This document shows positions 1 to 8,729 of a stretch of DNA of 64,000 bases, piece after piece. Position 1 is the first letter of the stretch. Each line of letters starts with the position of its first letter. The stretch is from Klebsiella aerogenes KCTC 2190 (GTDB lineage Bacteria; Pseudomonadota; Gammaproteobacteria; Enterobacterales; Enterobacteriaceae). Where the stretch lies: the NCBI RefSeq assembly GCF_000215745.1, contig NC_015663.1, positions 2,852,001 to 2,916,000 of the forward strand, given 5' to 3'. Under the pieces are notes generated by a model. The model saw only the letters and a list, made by a program, of their open reading frames with translations, was not told the origin of the DNA and did not search any database. The position numbers and the translations under genes were made by a program.

Positions 1-523
1 TCAGGTCGATAAGCTTCTCGGCGTGCGCCTGCGTATAAGGCTGGAGTTCCGGCAGCAGTTTCTGCTCAAGCTTGATCATATCCTGAATGGTGGTGCCCGC
101 CGGGCGGTTCAGCGAGCGCCACGGGCCGCCGTAAAACGTTTTGTCCAGATGGATATGCATGTCGCGCATGGCAGGCAGCATCAGTTTACCGCCCGCGTCA
201 TAGCGCGGCAGCGTAGCGTCCGGGTGGCTCAGATTGCTGCGCAGGGCGACGATTTTGCCGTCTTTTATTTCCAGCGTTTGCCGCTCGGTCCGGGTGTGAA
301 CCACCACGCCGTTTTCATATTCGAAGCCGCTTTCCAGCAGCACGTTATCAAGGTAGTAATGTTTATCGGCGACGTTGACCGCGCCTTTATTATCGCAGGT
401 GGCCGCGGATGGCGGGTTGCTTGCGGCATACGCCGCCGGCGCGCCTGCCGCCAGCAGGGCGGCGGCGGTGACCATTTTTCCGCTTTGGGTAAGAAATTCG
501 CGACGGCTGTTGTCTTTATTCAT
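1..523 (-). CDS. yahJ: YahJ-like Tat-exported amidohydrolase (partial, 3' end off window)
   Basis: Only the first ~174 codons are in the window; the gene continues past the left edge. The start at 523 follows a clear AAGGAAG ribosome site. The N terminus carries a twin-arginine signal (SRREFL at residues 6-11) followed by an Ala-rich stretch, so the product is probably exported folded to the periplasm. A metal-binding DMHIHLDK motif near residue 120 marks the amidohydrolase superfamily (cytosine deaminase-like branch). It lies 17 bp after yahI as the last visible gene of the yah operon. The family reaction is hydrolysis of an amide or amidine bond; the substrate is unknown. Gene assignment rests on sequence recall and on the gene order, which matches E. 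coli yahD-J. Confidence 0.85.
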   Translation of the reverse strand, partial: MNKDNSRREFLTQSGKMVTAAALLAAGAPAAYAASNPPSAATCDNKGAVNVADKHYYLDNVLLESGFEYENGVVVHTRTERQTLEIKDGKIVALRSNLSHPDATLPRYDAGGKLMLPAMRDMHIHLDKTFYGGPWRSLNRPAGTTIQDMIKLEQKLLPELQPYTQAHAEKLIDL

Positions 524-540
524 TCTTTCTTCCTTTTGTG

Positions 541-1491
541 TCAGTCATGCACAATATGGGTTCCCGTTTCGCCACGTAGCGCGGCTGGCAGACATTCCGG
601 CGTAGTGATGATCACCCGTTTGCCGCCGTGTTGCAGGAACGCGAGGCTGGCGACGATTTTTGGCAGCATACTGCCTGCCGGGAAATGCCCTTCCTGCATA
701 TAGCGGCTCATCTCGTCGATACCGACGCGACCCAATGCCTGCTGATTAGGCTTGCCGAAATTCACGCACACTTTCTCCACCCCGGTGGTGATCACCAGAA
801 TATCAGCATCAATTTCGCGGGCCAGCAGGGCGGTTGAGAGATCTTTGTCGATCACCGCATCCACGCTCTGGTAGTCGCCCTGTGGACTACGCACCACCGG
901 GATCCCGCCGCCGCCGGCGCCGATCACCACAAAGCCTTGCCGGGTCAGCGCTTTAATAGCTTCCGCTTCGACAATGCGTTTCGGCTCCGGCGAGGCGACC
1001 ACCCGGCGATAGCCGCGGCCCGAATCTTCCACAAAGCGCCACTCAGGATGCGCCTGTTGTAGTTCATCGCGCTGGCTTTCGCTAAAGAACGCGCCGATAG
1101 GCTTGGTCGGATAGGCAAAGCCGGGATCGTTTTTATCCACTTCAACCTGGGTGACGACGGTAACCGCCTTTTGCTCGCCGCGCTGGGCAAGGCGGTTATT
1201 CAACGCCTGCTGGATCAGGTAGCCGATGCCGCCCTGGGTATCGGCGACGCAGTTAGCCAGCGGCGTCAGCGGCAGACCTTCTCGTTCATGGGCTATCTCC
1301 GAGCGGCGTAAATCCAGCCCAACCTGCGGGCCGTTACCGTGGGTTAGCACCACGTTATAGTCCGAAGCCAGCATCTCCAGCACCGTGCTGGCCACCGCTT
1401 TGACCGCCTCGGCCTGATGCCCGATCGACTGGCTGGCGTTATCTTTGATAATGCTGTTGCCGCCAATGGCAACGACGATGAGTTCTTTCAT
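541..1491 (-). CDS. yahI: Carbamate kinase-like protein YahI
   Basis: 316 residues, the length of E. coli YahI. The N terminus (IVVAIGGNSI) and the THGNGPQVG segment are typical of carbamate kinases of the amino-acid kinase fold; a glycine-rich IGAGGGGIPV loop sits near residue 195. Family members make ATP from carbamoyl phosphate and ADP, releasing ammonia and CO2. Its place directly after the yahEFG genes suggests it uses carbamoyl phosphate produced by that transcarbamylase-like complex, as AllK does for AllFGH in allantoin use. It is cytoplasmic. About 130 bp with a REP-type element separate it from yahG, so mRNA stability may differ between the two halves of the operon. Confidence 0.88.
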   Translation of the reverse strand: MKELIVVAIGGNSIIKDNASQSIGHQAEAVKAVASTVLEMLASDYNVVLTHGNGPQVGLDLRRSEIAHEREGLPLTPLANCVADTQGGIGYLIQQALNNRLAQRGEQKAVTVVTQVEVDKNDPGFAYPTKPIGAFFSESQRDELQQAHPEWRFVEDSGRGYRRVVASPEPKRIVEAEAIKALTRQGFVVIGAGGGGIPVVRSPQGDYQSVDAVIDKDLSTALLAREIDADILVITTGVEKVCVNFGKPNQQALGRVGIDEMSRYMQEGHFPAGSMLPKIVASLAFLQHGGKRVIITTPECLPAALRGETGTHIVHD

Positions 1492-1534
1492 ATCTGACTT
1501 CCGCTACAGAAGGTGATGTAGTTATTGTTATTGT

Positions 1535-1616
1535 GTGGTCGTGGTAGTCGCCCGGCCAGGCGTAGGACTGCCGGGGATTTCCCGGGGTCGGCGCAAACGC
1601 CTCGCCCGGGCTACAA
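1535..1616. repeat. REP/BIME-type palindromic element
   Basis: GC-rich inverted sequence between yahI and yahG with arms such as GCCCGGCCAGGCG and CGCCTCGCCCGGGC. It resembles the composite REP elements seen elsewhere in this window (for example at 15372, 41884 and 61099). It lies inside the presumed yah operon, where such elements usually affect mRNA decay or transcription termination. Confidence 0.6.
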
Positions 1617-1618
1617 CG

Positions 1619-3037
1619 TTAAACGTCGTAACGATCGCACCAGCTGAGGATCGCTTTTTCGAAACAGGCGAACGGCGGGTGGACGATCCCGGCGCCGATC
1701 ATGCCGATCCCGGCGTCTTTATGGGCGATAGCGGTGTTGATCACCGGTAAAATACCGCTGCTGCCGACGCGGGTGATGTCGATCGCGGTCGGGATCCCCA
1801 TAAAGCCGAGCAGCGGAATGGTGACGTTCGGGTTTTCGCCAAGGGTGATTTCACGCATCTGGCGCGAGAAATCGACCGCTTCTTCTACCGTTCCGCCGAC
1901 CAGCGCGACGATAGCCGGCGCCGTCGCCATGGCGAAACCGCCGATGCCATAGGTTTCGGTAATCGCGCTGTCGCCGATATCAAGGCCGGAGTCCTCCGGT
2001 TTAAAACCGGCAAACATCGGGCCTATCACCTGCTGCGCCGGGCCGGTAAACCATTGTCCCGGCAGGCCGCTGACCCGCAGTCCGAACTCGACGCCGTTAC
2101 GCGCCATGGTGGTCACCACGGTGCTGTATTCAATACCGTGGGCCGCGTCCATCGCCGCTTTGCACATCGCCATCCACGTCGGCCCGGAGAAGTAATCGCT
2201 GCTGGCGACAAATTCGAACACTTCGCGCTGCTGCTCTACCGGATAACCGGCCTGAATAATCCCCGGCGTGAGCGCCTGAATCAGCAGGGTGGTGCCGGCG
2301 TTGTTGCGGTTATGGCACTCATCGCCCATGTGTAGCGCCTGCGCCAGCATTAAGCGCAGATCGATTTCGCCGATGATCTTCATGGCGTCTCGCAGCATGG
2401 GGCCCTGCACGTCGCGCATCCAGTTCAGACGATCGATAACGCTTTGATCGTTGGCGCCCATGCGTAAAATCTTCGCCATCTGCTCGCTCATGTTGGTATA
2501 AGCGATATTGCCGTAGGTTTTGTTCTCGACGATGTGCATGAACATCGACGCCGACGTCACGCCCGCCATCGAACCCACGCAGTCGTGTTCGTGACAGGGT
2601 GAGAAGGTAATTTCACCGGAGGCGGCAAGCTCGGCGGCTTCATCCAGATCTTTCGCCAGCCCTTCAAAGACCAGCGCGCCGGTGACCGCGCCTTTCATGG
2701 CGCCGCACATGTTTTGCCATTCCACCGGCGGGCCGGCATGCAGAATGGTTTTTGGCGTCATGCCCGGCACGACGTTAATGGCCTGATCAAAGCCGATGAG
2801 TACCGGGTGCGACTGAATAATGCGCTCCAGCGCCTGCTGGTTGGCGGCGGCGATTTTATCCGCCAGCGGCGAGTCGGCGATGCGATCCAGCGCCTCGACC
2901 ACCTGCATATTGCCCTGGCCCGGCGGCGTCCAGTCGAGCTGGGTGACGGCGGTGTGCTGCTTTTTCAAATCGTCGCTGAACATGGCGATACCGACGTTAA
3001 TCACGTTCAACGGCTGGTTAAATAGCGACTGGCTCAT
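1619..3037 (-). CDS. yahG: YahG, DUF1116 subunit of an FdrA-like transcarbamylase
   Basis: 472 residues, same length as E. coli YahG, and a DUF1116 protein like YlbE/AllG. AllG is one of three proteins (AllF, AllG, AllH) needed for oxamic transcarbamylase activity in E. coli, which splits oxalurate to oxamate and carbamoyl phosphate. Conserved stretches rich in Gly and His (CHEHDCVGSM near residue 149; GDECHNRNNAG near residue 239) are likely active-site elements. The start at 3037 shares one base with the stop of yahF (TGATG), so the two are translationally coupled. By homology it is a cytoplasmic partner of YahF and YahE; the actual carbamoyl acceptor or donor is unknown. Confidence 0.85.
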   Translation of the reverse strand: MSQSLFNQPLNVINVGIAMFSDDLKKQHTAVTQLDWTPPGQGNMQVVEALDRIADSPLADKIAAANQQALERIIQSHPVLIGFDQAINVVPGMTPKTILHAGPPVEWQNMCGAMKGAVTGALVFEGLAKDLDEAAELAASGEITFSPCHEHDCVGSMAGVTSASMFMHIVENKTYGNIAYTNMSEQMAKILRMGANDQSVIDRLNWMRDVQGPMLRDAMKIIGEIDLRLMLAQALHMGDECHNRNNAGTTLLIQALTPGIIQAGYPVEQQREVFEFVASSDYFSGPTWMAMCKAAMDAAHGIEYSTVVTTMARNGVEFGLRVSGLPGQWFTGPAQQVIGPMFAGFKPEDSGLDIGDSAITETYGIGGFAMATAPAIVALVGGTVEEAVDFSRQMREITLGENPNVTIPLLGFMGIPTAIDITRVGSSGILPVINTAIAHKDAGIGMIGAGIVHPPFACFEKAILSWCDRYDV

Positions 3038-4584
3038 CAGGCTTGCTCCCCTTTGCAGATAAATTCACGCGCCAGCAAACCGGTATTGGTACTGCTGCTG
3101 GCCAGAATGACGCCAGCGTCAAGCAGCATCTGGCGCTGTTGCTCCAGCGACGGCGTATCGATGTCGGTGCCTAACACGTAAGCGAGAATCGCTAATGGGC
3201 GGCCATCGGCGGCGGCAATGGCTTTGGCCTCTTTGATCGCCGCGATCGTCGAACCCACCGGATCTTCATGCGCTCCGAAGCCCAGCACGAAGTCCATGAC
3301 GATGACCGCCACTTCGGGATCGCGCGCTTCTTGCAGCAGGCGACTGATACGGTTGGTTGGGTCGATCATCGGGTGCGGCTTACCGTTGGTGAAGTCGTCA
3401 TCGCCGAAATCGAGGAAGGTGTGTTTGATGCTGCGATTGATATCGCTCAGGCGATAAGCCGGATCCGGCTGAATGTTGCTATAAACATCCGCGTGTTTTT
3501 CCAGTACCGCGAACATGGTTTCATCGCACAGGGTACCGCCGCAGAACAGGCCGCGAATGTACTTTTGCTGTGGCGTGAGCTGCGCGCGAACGTCAGCAAT
3601 CAGCGCCTGGTTCAGCGGATGTACATCGAGATTTTCCTGCTTAATACCGCTCAGCAGGACGGCCTTCAGCGCCGCGTCTTTAGTGCCGCGGGCAAACTGC
3701 AGGCCTGGCTCATCGGCGGGAGGCTCGGCGCGGCCGAGGAAGCACGCCACCACCGGTTTACGGCAGGCGCGAGCGCGTTCGAGCACTTTTTTCGCCACCG
3801 CTGGAGCCGGTGGTTTAGAAACAAGGACGATAATTTCTGTTTGCGGATCGGCTTCCAGCATCTGAATGGCGTCGAGCATCATCAGGCCGCCGATTTTCTC
3901 ACTCAGATCGCGGCCTCCGGTACCAATCAGCTGCGAGATGCCACCGCCGAAATCGTGGATACGGACGCTCAGCTCCTGGCTACCGGTGCCGGAGGCGCCG
4001 ATAATGCCGATGTTGCCACGGCGAACCGCGTTACCGAAGCACAGCGCCGCACCGTTAATAATGGCGGTGCCGCAGTCTGGCCCCATCATCAACAACCCCT
4101 TTTCGTGGGCCAGTTGTTTCAGCGCCAGTTCGTCGTCAATAGAGACGTTATCGGAAAACAGCATCACGTTAAGATCGTTTTGCAACGCCTGACGCGCTTC
4201 GCGAGCGGCAAACAGACCGTTGACCGAAATAATCGCGAGGTTACTTTGCGGAAGATGTTTTTTGGCGCTGGCGAGGGTAGCGTAGCGCGCTTCGTGCTGG
4301 CCGCTTTCGGCCTTTTTGCTGAACAGCGCTTCTATTTCACTGAGTATCTGTTCGCTATCGGCGCCATCTTTGCCCTTGATGACGATCATCAGGTCGCCGT
4401 TTTTCGCCGCTTCCAGCTCCGGCGTCAGCAGCCCAAGGTTATTCAGCACCCCTTTATTCATTTCCGTCGCCATCGCCACAAATGCCTGCTCTACGCCGTC
4501 GAGCTTATTAGCGCGGGTGGAAATCGACATTAATGAGACGGAATCAAAATAGGTATTCTTCTTCACCACTATTTTAACTGACAT
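3037..4584 (-). CDS. yahF: YahF, FdrA-like acyl-CoA synthetase-fold protein
   Basis: 515 residues from the ATG at 4584, which has GGAGGG four bases upstream; this agrees with the length of E. coli YahF. A longer in-frame start at 4596 lacks a ribosome site. The protein resembles FdrA (AllF) and the succinyl-CoA synthetase alpha-subunit fold, with a GIIGASGTGSQE nucleotide-type loop near residue 194 and a DPTNRISRL segment near residue 408. FdrA is a subunit of oxamic transcarbamylase, so YahF is probably the same component of a paralogous enzyme. The first codons overlap the end of yahE by 11 bases. Cytoplasmic; substrate not known. Confidence 0.85.
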   Translation of the reverse strand: MSVKIVVKKNTYFDSVSLMSISTRANKLDGVEQAFVAMATEMNKGVLNNLGLLTPELEAAKNGDLMIVIKGKDGADSEQILSEIEALFSKKAESGQHEARYATLASAKKHLPQSNLAIISVNGLFAAREARQALQNDLNVMLFSDNVSIDDELALKQLAHEKGLLMMGPDCGTAIINGAALCFGNAVRRGNIGIIGASGTGSQELSVRIHDFGGGISQLIGTGGRDLSEKIGGLMMLDAIQMLEADPQTEIIVLVSKPPAPAVAKKVLERARACRKPVVACFLGRAEPPADEPGLQFARGTKDAALKAVLLSGIKQENLDVHPLNQALIADVRAQLTPQQKYIRGLFCGGTLCDETMFAVLEKHADVYSNIQPDPAYRLSDINRSIKHTFLDFGDDDFTNGKPHPMIDPTNRISRLLQEARDPEVAVIVMDFVLGFGAHEDPVGSTIAAIKEAKAIAAADGRPLAILAYVLGTDIDTPSLEQQRQMLLDAGVILASSSTNTGLLAREFICKGEQA

Positions 4585-5437
4585 TATTCCCTCCATACGT
4601 TTGGCTCAGCGCGCAGGCATCCGCCATGCCCAATAGCATGTCGCTGCCGGAACTTGAGCCAATATTTTTAATATCGGCAATAGCCTCAATAGAAAAGGTT
4701 GTCGGTTGATTAACCAGCAGATTAATCAACACGGCGATACTTTCGCGATAACGTTGGTTTATCGCTGCCTCCAGCGTTATCGCGCTGAGCGGCGTAGTAT
4801 TTTGTCGGGCGCTCTGCAGCGCGGTTATAAATGCTTCCCGGTATTGATTAGCCGGATGTCCCTTTATGAATAAAATAACGCTTAGACCTAGCAAATAATC
4901 ATCCGCCGATGGCGTCAGGCCAATGCCTAATCCGATCATGTTCGCCACGGCGGCGCTGATATTTTTATTTTCGCCAAGCGCTTTAAATAAGGTTTCCCGT
5001 CGCTGCTGGAGTTCATGACGCATCGCGTGATAAAAGGGATTGTCGCCGCGATAGAGAAATAACGTGTCATCCTCATGTAACTGCGTAACGATAATATCGC
5101 GCCATCGTCGCCAGGCTATCTGGTTAAATGTTGCCGCGTTTAATACCGCCTGCGGCGTTTGCCAGCGCTCACAACGGTGGATGTCTATCCATGTATTATC
5201 GCCAATGTAAATCCCTGAATCGGTAAACCGGACGCTTTCCCCTGGCCGGAACAGGTTGTCAAAGTGGGTGAGTGCTAACCTACAGCTATTGGGCGCATTA
5301 TCAGAAGTTTCACACAGCAGCGTCAGAAGCCCTGGTTTGCCGGGGATGAGCAGGTTCACCGCATGAGTGAAAACCTGCTCGACCTGTCCGCCGCCGCGCT
5401 GCGAGAGAAAGCCCTCATCCGCAGTTAGCGCTTGCAC
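4574..5437 (-). CDS. yahE: YahE, DUF2877 family protein
   Basis: 287 residues from a GTG at 5437. It belongs to DUF2877 (YlbF/AllH type), the third component of the oxamic transcarbamylase set. The core contains NMIGLGIGLTPSADDYLLG near residue 166, a typical family motif. Its 3' end overlaps yahF by 11 bases. The start is uncertain: the GTG has no good ribosome site, while a strong AAGGAG at 5469-5474 lies seven bases before an in-frame ATC at 5461, which would add eight residues. Codon use and GC content are lower than in yahG and yahI. Function is inferred from neighbours and from AllH. Confidence 0.8.
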   Translation of the reverse strand: MQALTADEGFLSQRGGGQVEQVFTHAVNLLIPGKPGLLTLLCETSDNAPNSCRLALTHFDNLFRPGESVRFTDSGIYIGDNTWIDIHRCERWQTPQAVLNAATFNQIAWRRWRDIIVTQLHEDDTLFLYRGDNPFYHAMRHELQQRRETLFKALGENKNISAAVANMIGLGIGLTPSADDYLLGLSVILFIKGHPANQYREAFITALQSARQNTTPLSAITLEAAINQRYRESIAVLINLLVNQPTTFSIEAIADIKNIGSSSGSDMLLGMADACALSQTYGGNNVS

Positions 5438-5476
5438 ACACCGCCATGAGGAGGTGTCGATGGCGATTCTCCTTCC

Positions 5477-6085
5477 TCAGGCTCCGGCGGCGACCAGCAG
5501 GTGGGCTATTTCACTGAATCCCTTATCCCATGCCAGCTCCAGCGGCGATTTACCATACTTATCGGTCATATGCGGGTTGGCGCCGTGGTCCAGCAGCAGT
5601 TTGACGATCTCCTGCTGCGTCGCGCCGCCGTCGTTTAAGACAATCGCTTCCAGCAGCGGCGTCCAGCCGACAAAATTGGTGTGGTTAACGTTAATATCCG
5701 TTTCCGCCAACAATATTTTCACGATCTCAAGATGGCCTTTTTCACAGGCCGGGGTCAGGCCTACGCCACCGAAACGCGTTAATCGTTCGAGGTCGGGATT
5801 TGCCGGCAAAATTAAGCGCAGTAGTTCGACGTCGTTATTCAGGCAGCTAATTAAAAACGGGTTAAAATAGGTCTGGTCCTGCTTATTAATATCCGCGCCA
5901 GCGGCAATAAGAACCGAGACACAAGCATAATGTTTATTCAGGCTGGCGAGGGTAATGGCGGTTCGCCCCTGACGATTACTGGCATTAATATCGACGCCAC
6001 TTGCCAGGCAGGCTGTTAATTTCGCAATATTTCCCTGCTCTGCAGCCAAAAGATAGTCAGCAATAATATTTTCCGTGGCCATCAT
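5477..6085 (-). CDS. yahD: YahD, ankyrin-repeat protein
   Basis: 202 residues from the ATG at 6085 (AGGAG four bases upstream); E. coli YahD has 201. Five or more ankyrin repeats fill the protein, shown by repeated TPL/TAI-type turns such as GRTAITLASLNKHY, GLTPACEKGHLEIVKILL and GWTPLLEAI. Ankyrin repeats bind other proteins; no enzymatic domain is present. As first gene of the yahDEFGIJ operon, it may act as a scaffold or regulator of the enzyme set, but this is inference. A further upstream ATG at 6136 is in frame but lacks a ribosome site. Confidence 0.85.
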   Translation of the reverse strand: MMATENIIADYLLAAEQGNIAKLTACLASGVDINASNRQGRTAITLASLNKHYACVSVLIAAGADINKQDQTYFNPFLISCLNNDVELLRLILPANPDLERLTRFGGVGLTPACEKGHLEIVKILLAETDINVNHTNFVGWTPLLEAIVLNDGGATQQEIVKLLLDHGANPHMTDKYGKSPLELAWDKGFSEIAHLLVAAGA

Positions 6086-6192
6086 CTTGCTCCTGTTGTT
6101 GCGGCTGAGACTTTCTCGATGGCTTGAGCATAGCAACCAGAAATAGATAAAAGAACCCGCTTAAATTTTATTCGCCATAATCCGGTAGATTA

Positions 6193-6207
6193 TTGAATAA
6201 CTTTCAA
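6193..6207. promoter_or_regulatory. LysR-type dyad between yahD and yahC
   Basis: The dyad TTGAA-N5-TTCAA lies in the divergent yahD/yahC intergenic region. It fits the T-N11-A shape bound by LysR regulators and is set inside a wider ATTG-N12-CAAT arrangement. A LysR gene (yahB) sits just downstream of yahC, making it the natural candidate to bind here. No binding data can be seen in sequence. Confidence 0.4.
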
Positions 6208-6341
6208 CAATCGATGCAGACTGTGCGGCAGAGCAATGTTTACTTCTTTACGCTTATACCCCTTAACGCAATCGGGTTTTCTTTCGATATAGTTGCCGTC
6301 AGAAAGCAACGTCATCAATCTATTTTTCAGAGGGGAAAGAG

Positions 6342-6836
6342 ATGAACGGACTCACCGCTACGGGGATCACCGTCGGTATTTGCGCAGGCGTTTGGCAGCT
6401 CATTTCCTCGCACGTCGGGCTGCAGCACGGTTGGGAATTATTGGGAACCATCGGCTTCGTCGCGTTCTGTAGTTTCTATGCGGCAGGGGGTGGCCAATCC
6501 GGCTTTGTCAAAAGCCTGTGCGTTAACTATTCCGGGGCAGTGTGGGCGTGGCTGGCGGCGCTGGCCGCCGGCGCTCTCGCCTCAGCCAGCGGTATGTCGG
6601 GGTTCTGGGCAAGCGTTATTACCACGGTGCCGTTTTCGGCAGTCATCGTCTGGCAGGGGCGCTTTACGCTAACCTCGTTTATTCCCGGCGGCTTCCTCGG
6701 CATGACGCTCTTTTTCGCCACCGGTTTGAACTGGACGGTGACATTGCTGGGATTTCTGGCGGGCAACTGCGTTGGCTTTATTTCAGAATATAGCGGGCGC
6801 AAACTCAGCGAGGCGACCAGTAAAGAGCGAGCCTGA
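6342..6836 (+). CDS. yahC: YahC, DUF1097 inner-membrane protein
   Basis: 164 residues; E. coli YahC has 165. Start follows a GAGGGGAAAGAG ribosome site. Hydrophobic segments cover almost the whole chain (about residues 5-25, 30-48, 62-85, 90-105, 115-140), ending in a short charged tail, so it is an integral inner-membrane protein. DUF1097 has no assigned biochemical role. The place between the yah enzymes and the yahB regulator hints at transport of the pathway substrate or product, but a 164-residue protein could also be an accessory component. Confidence 0.8.
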   Translation: MNGLTATGITVGICAGVWQLISSHVGLQHGWELLGTIGFVAFCSFYAAGGGQSGFVKSLCVNYSGAVWAWLAALAAGALASASGMSGFWASVITTVPFSAVIVWQGRFTLTSFIPGGFLGMTLFFATGLNWTVTLLGFLAGNCVGFISEYSGRKLSEATSKERA

Positions 6837-6937
6837 AGCCGCGACGGGTATTAAGCATTGTTCAAAAATGATTGCCCCTCGCCACAGTAACCAATACATT
6901 CAGCTCATGTATGGTTTAGCGAAGGCGGGAAGGGCGC

Positions 6938-7876
6938 ATGAACTCGATTTTTACTGAAGAAAATCTGCTGGCATTCACCACCGCGGCGCGTTTTGGCAGC
7001 TTCAGCAAGGCGGCCGATGAGCTGGGGTTAACCACCTCAGCCATCAGCTATACCATCAAACGGATGGAAGCCGGGCTGGACGTGGTGCTGTTTACCCGCA
7101 ACACCCGCAGCATTGAACTGACGGAATCTGGCTACTATCTGTTTCGCAAGGCCACCGATCTGCTTAATGATTTCCATGCGATAAAGCGCAGCATTGATAC
7201 TATCTCGCAGGGCATTGAAGCGAGGGTGCGCATCTGCATCAATCAACTGTTATATACGCCGCGCCATACCGCCCGCCTGCTGCAGGTGTTGAAAAAACAG
7301 TTTCCCACCTGCCAGATAACCGTTACCACCGAGGTATACAACGGCGTCTGGGATTCGATCATCAATAACCAGGCGAATATTGCTATCGGCGCGCCGGATA
7401 CGCTACTTGACGGCGGCGGTATCGATTATACCGAGATCGGCGCGATCCGCTGGGTGTTTGCTATTGCCCCGGATCATCCGCTGGCGTTTATGCCCGAACC
7501 TATTTCAGAAAGCCAGTTACGCCTCTATCCCAATATCATGGTTGAGGACACCGCCAGTACGATTAATAAAAAGGTCGGTTGGCTTCTGCATGGCCAGGAG
7601 GCGATCCTGGTTCCCGACTTCAATACCAAATGTCAGTGTCAGATCCTCGGCGAAGGGATCGGCTTCTTACCCGACTATATGGCTGATGAAGCCATTGCGG
7701 AGAATCTGTTGGTGATCCGCCAGATCCACAACCCGCGCCAGGATTCCGGCATGTTGCTGGCCACTCAGCACGCGGCTACCGGCCAGGTGACGCAGTGGAT
7801 TAAGAAGCAATTCCGCCCCGGCGGGATTTTAACGGCGATCTATGATGATTTATTGCATCGTGGAGAAGCGAAATAG
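6938..7876 (+). CDS. yahB: YahB, LysR-family transcriptional regulator
   Basis: 312 residues. The N-terminal winged helix-turn-helix (residues ~5-62: AARFGSFSKAADELGLTTSAISYTIKRME) is classic LysR; the rest is a periplasmic-binding-like effector domain. Order yahB-yahC-yahD is conserved with E. coli, though gene directions are local. It most likely controls the divergent yah operon and/or yahC in response to a pathway intermediate. The effector is not identifiable from sequence. Confidence 0.85.
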   Translation: MNSIFTEENLLAFTTAARFGSFSKAADELGLTTSAISYTIKRMEAGLDVVLFTRNTRSIELTESGYYLFRKATDLLNDFHAIKRSIDTISQGIEARVRICINQLLYTPRHTARLLQVLKKQFPTCQITVTTEVYNGVWDSIINNQANIAIGAPDTLLDGGGIDYTEIGAIRWVFAIAPDHPLAFMPEPISESQLRLYPNIMVEDTASTINKKVGWLLHGQEAILVPDFNTKCQCQILGEGIGFLPDYMADEAIAENLLVIRQIHNPRQDSGMLLATQHAATGQVTQWIKKQFRPGGILTAIYDDLLHRGEAK

Positions 7877-7979
7877 TCTTGCCACACATATCTTTACGCC
7901 AAAACTCCAGCTGTGGACTTTTCCCCTCGCTTTGCCTTATATATATTTGATGACGTCGGTGATACGGGAAAGTACGGCA

Positions 7980-8636
7980 ATGGATACGGGGAAGTTGAAT
8001 AGCAGTTTTGGTCGTATTCATGCGTGCTACCAGAAGCTGCAGTTAAATGCGCATCTCCCACACGTCATCGCCTGTAGCGAAAACGTCGAGTGCGCCACCG
8101 GCGAGCGTTTTCAGCCGCAGGATGGGTTCATTTACTTTCTGCTGTCCGGGCAAATCACCCTCGCAGTCAACGACCCTGATAACCTGTTGGGGATTGTGAT
8201 CGAGCATATGCCGCTGGGCCTGCTTGAGCACTACTGCCCGGCGGTAGAGCTACTATATCAATGTCTCGATCGCTGCCGTTTTGCCAGAATCAGCGTGGAG
8301 GATTTCGAGCGTCTCTTCTTTTACTCTTCGCCGGAGTATATGAAAGAGCTGACGACTATTCTGGCCTACATGGGCATTTTTGCTCTCGATGCGCACAACG
8401 AGCGCGGCAACCTGTCCGGTTTTCAGACCATAAAATCGATGCTATCGCGTTATCTGTACCGTAACGAGATCGATTGTGGAAAACGTGAAAGCCTGTCCGC
8501 TTTTATTATTAAACGGACCAATCTTTCGCGCAGCTATGTATATCAGGTTTTAGCGGCGTTAAAAGAAGGCGGTTATATCACGGTGAAAAAAGGTCAACTC
8601 ATTTCTATCGACCGAAAAATACCGGATAAATTCTGA
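7980..8636 (+). CDS. IprA/YaiV-like Crp-fold regulator
   Basis: 218 residues from the ATG at 7980, preceded by GGGAAAG; upstream in-frame starts overlap yahB and lack ribosome sites. Residues ~20-140 look like a cyclic-nucleotide-binding-type beta-roll (FQPQDGFIYFLLSGQITLAV), and residues ~170-215 form a winged helix (IIKRTNLSRSYVYQVLAALK) like that of IprA (YaiV), a regulator linked to oxidative-stress resistance in Salmonella. No obvious cAMP-binding Arg-Ser signature is seen. It precedes yiaWV by 93 bp and a strong dyad lies between them, so it may regulate that pair. Confidence 0.65.
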   Translation: MDTGKLNSSFGRIHACYQKLQLNAHLPHVIACSENVECATGERFQPQDGFIYFLLSGQITLAVNDPDNLLGIVIEHMPLGLLEHYCPAVELLYQCLDRCRFARISVEDFERLFFYSSPEYMKELTTILAYMGIFALDAHNERGNLSGFQTIKSMLSRYLYRNEIDCGKRESLSAFIIKRTNLSRSYVYQVLAALKEGGYITVKKGQLISIDRKIPDKF

Positions 8637-8693
8637 TTAATATGGTCAGTTGTCAGGGCGATTATGCCCGGCTTGCTGACGCCTGTATAAAGT

Positions 8694-8717
8694 GAATGTG
8701 AAATACGTCACACATTC
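8694..8717. promoter_or_regulatory. Strong dyad / CRP-like site next to the yiaW ribosome site
   Basis: GAATGTG and CACATTC form 7-bp perfect arms ten bases apart; inside them TGTGA-N6-TCACA (8697-8712) is a perfect CRP core. The site ends only 12 bases before the yiaW start codon at 8730, so a bound protein would probably act as a repressor or the site belongs to a different Crp-fold regulator such as the gene just upstream. The arms could also pair as an RNA hairpin near the ribosome site. Confidence 0.5.
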
Positions 8718-8729
8718 TGGAGTTATTTT

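Noticed and set aside
3268..4533. 421-codon open frame on the plus strand
   Set aside because: Antisense to yahF, which has family similarity, ribosome site and operon context; GC-rich antisense frames are common here.
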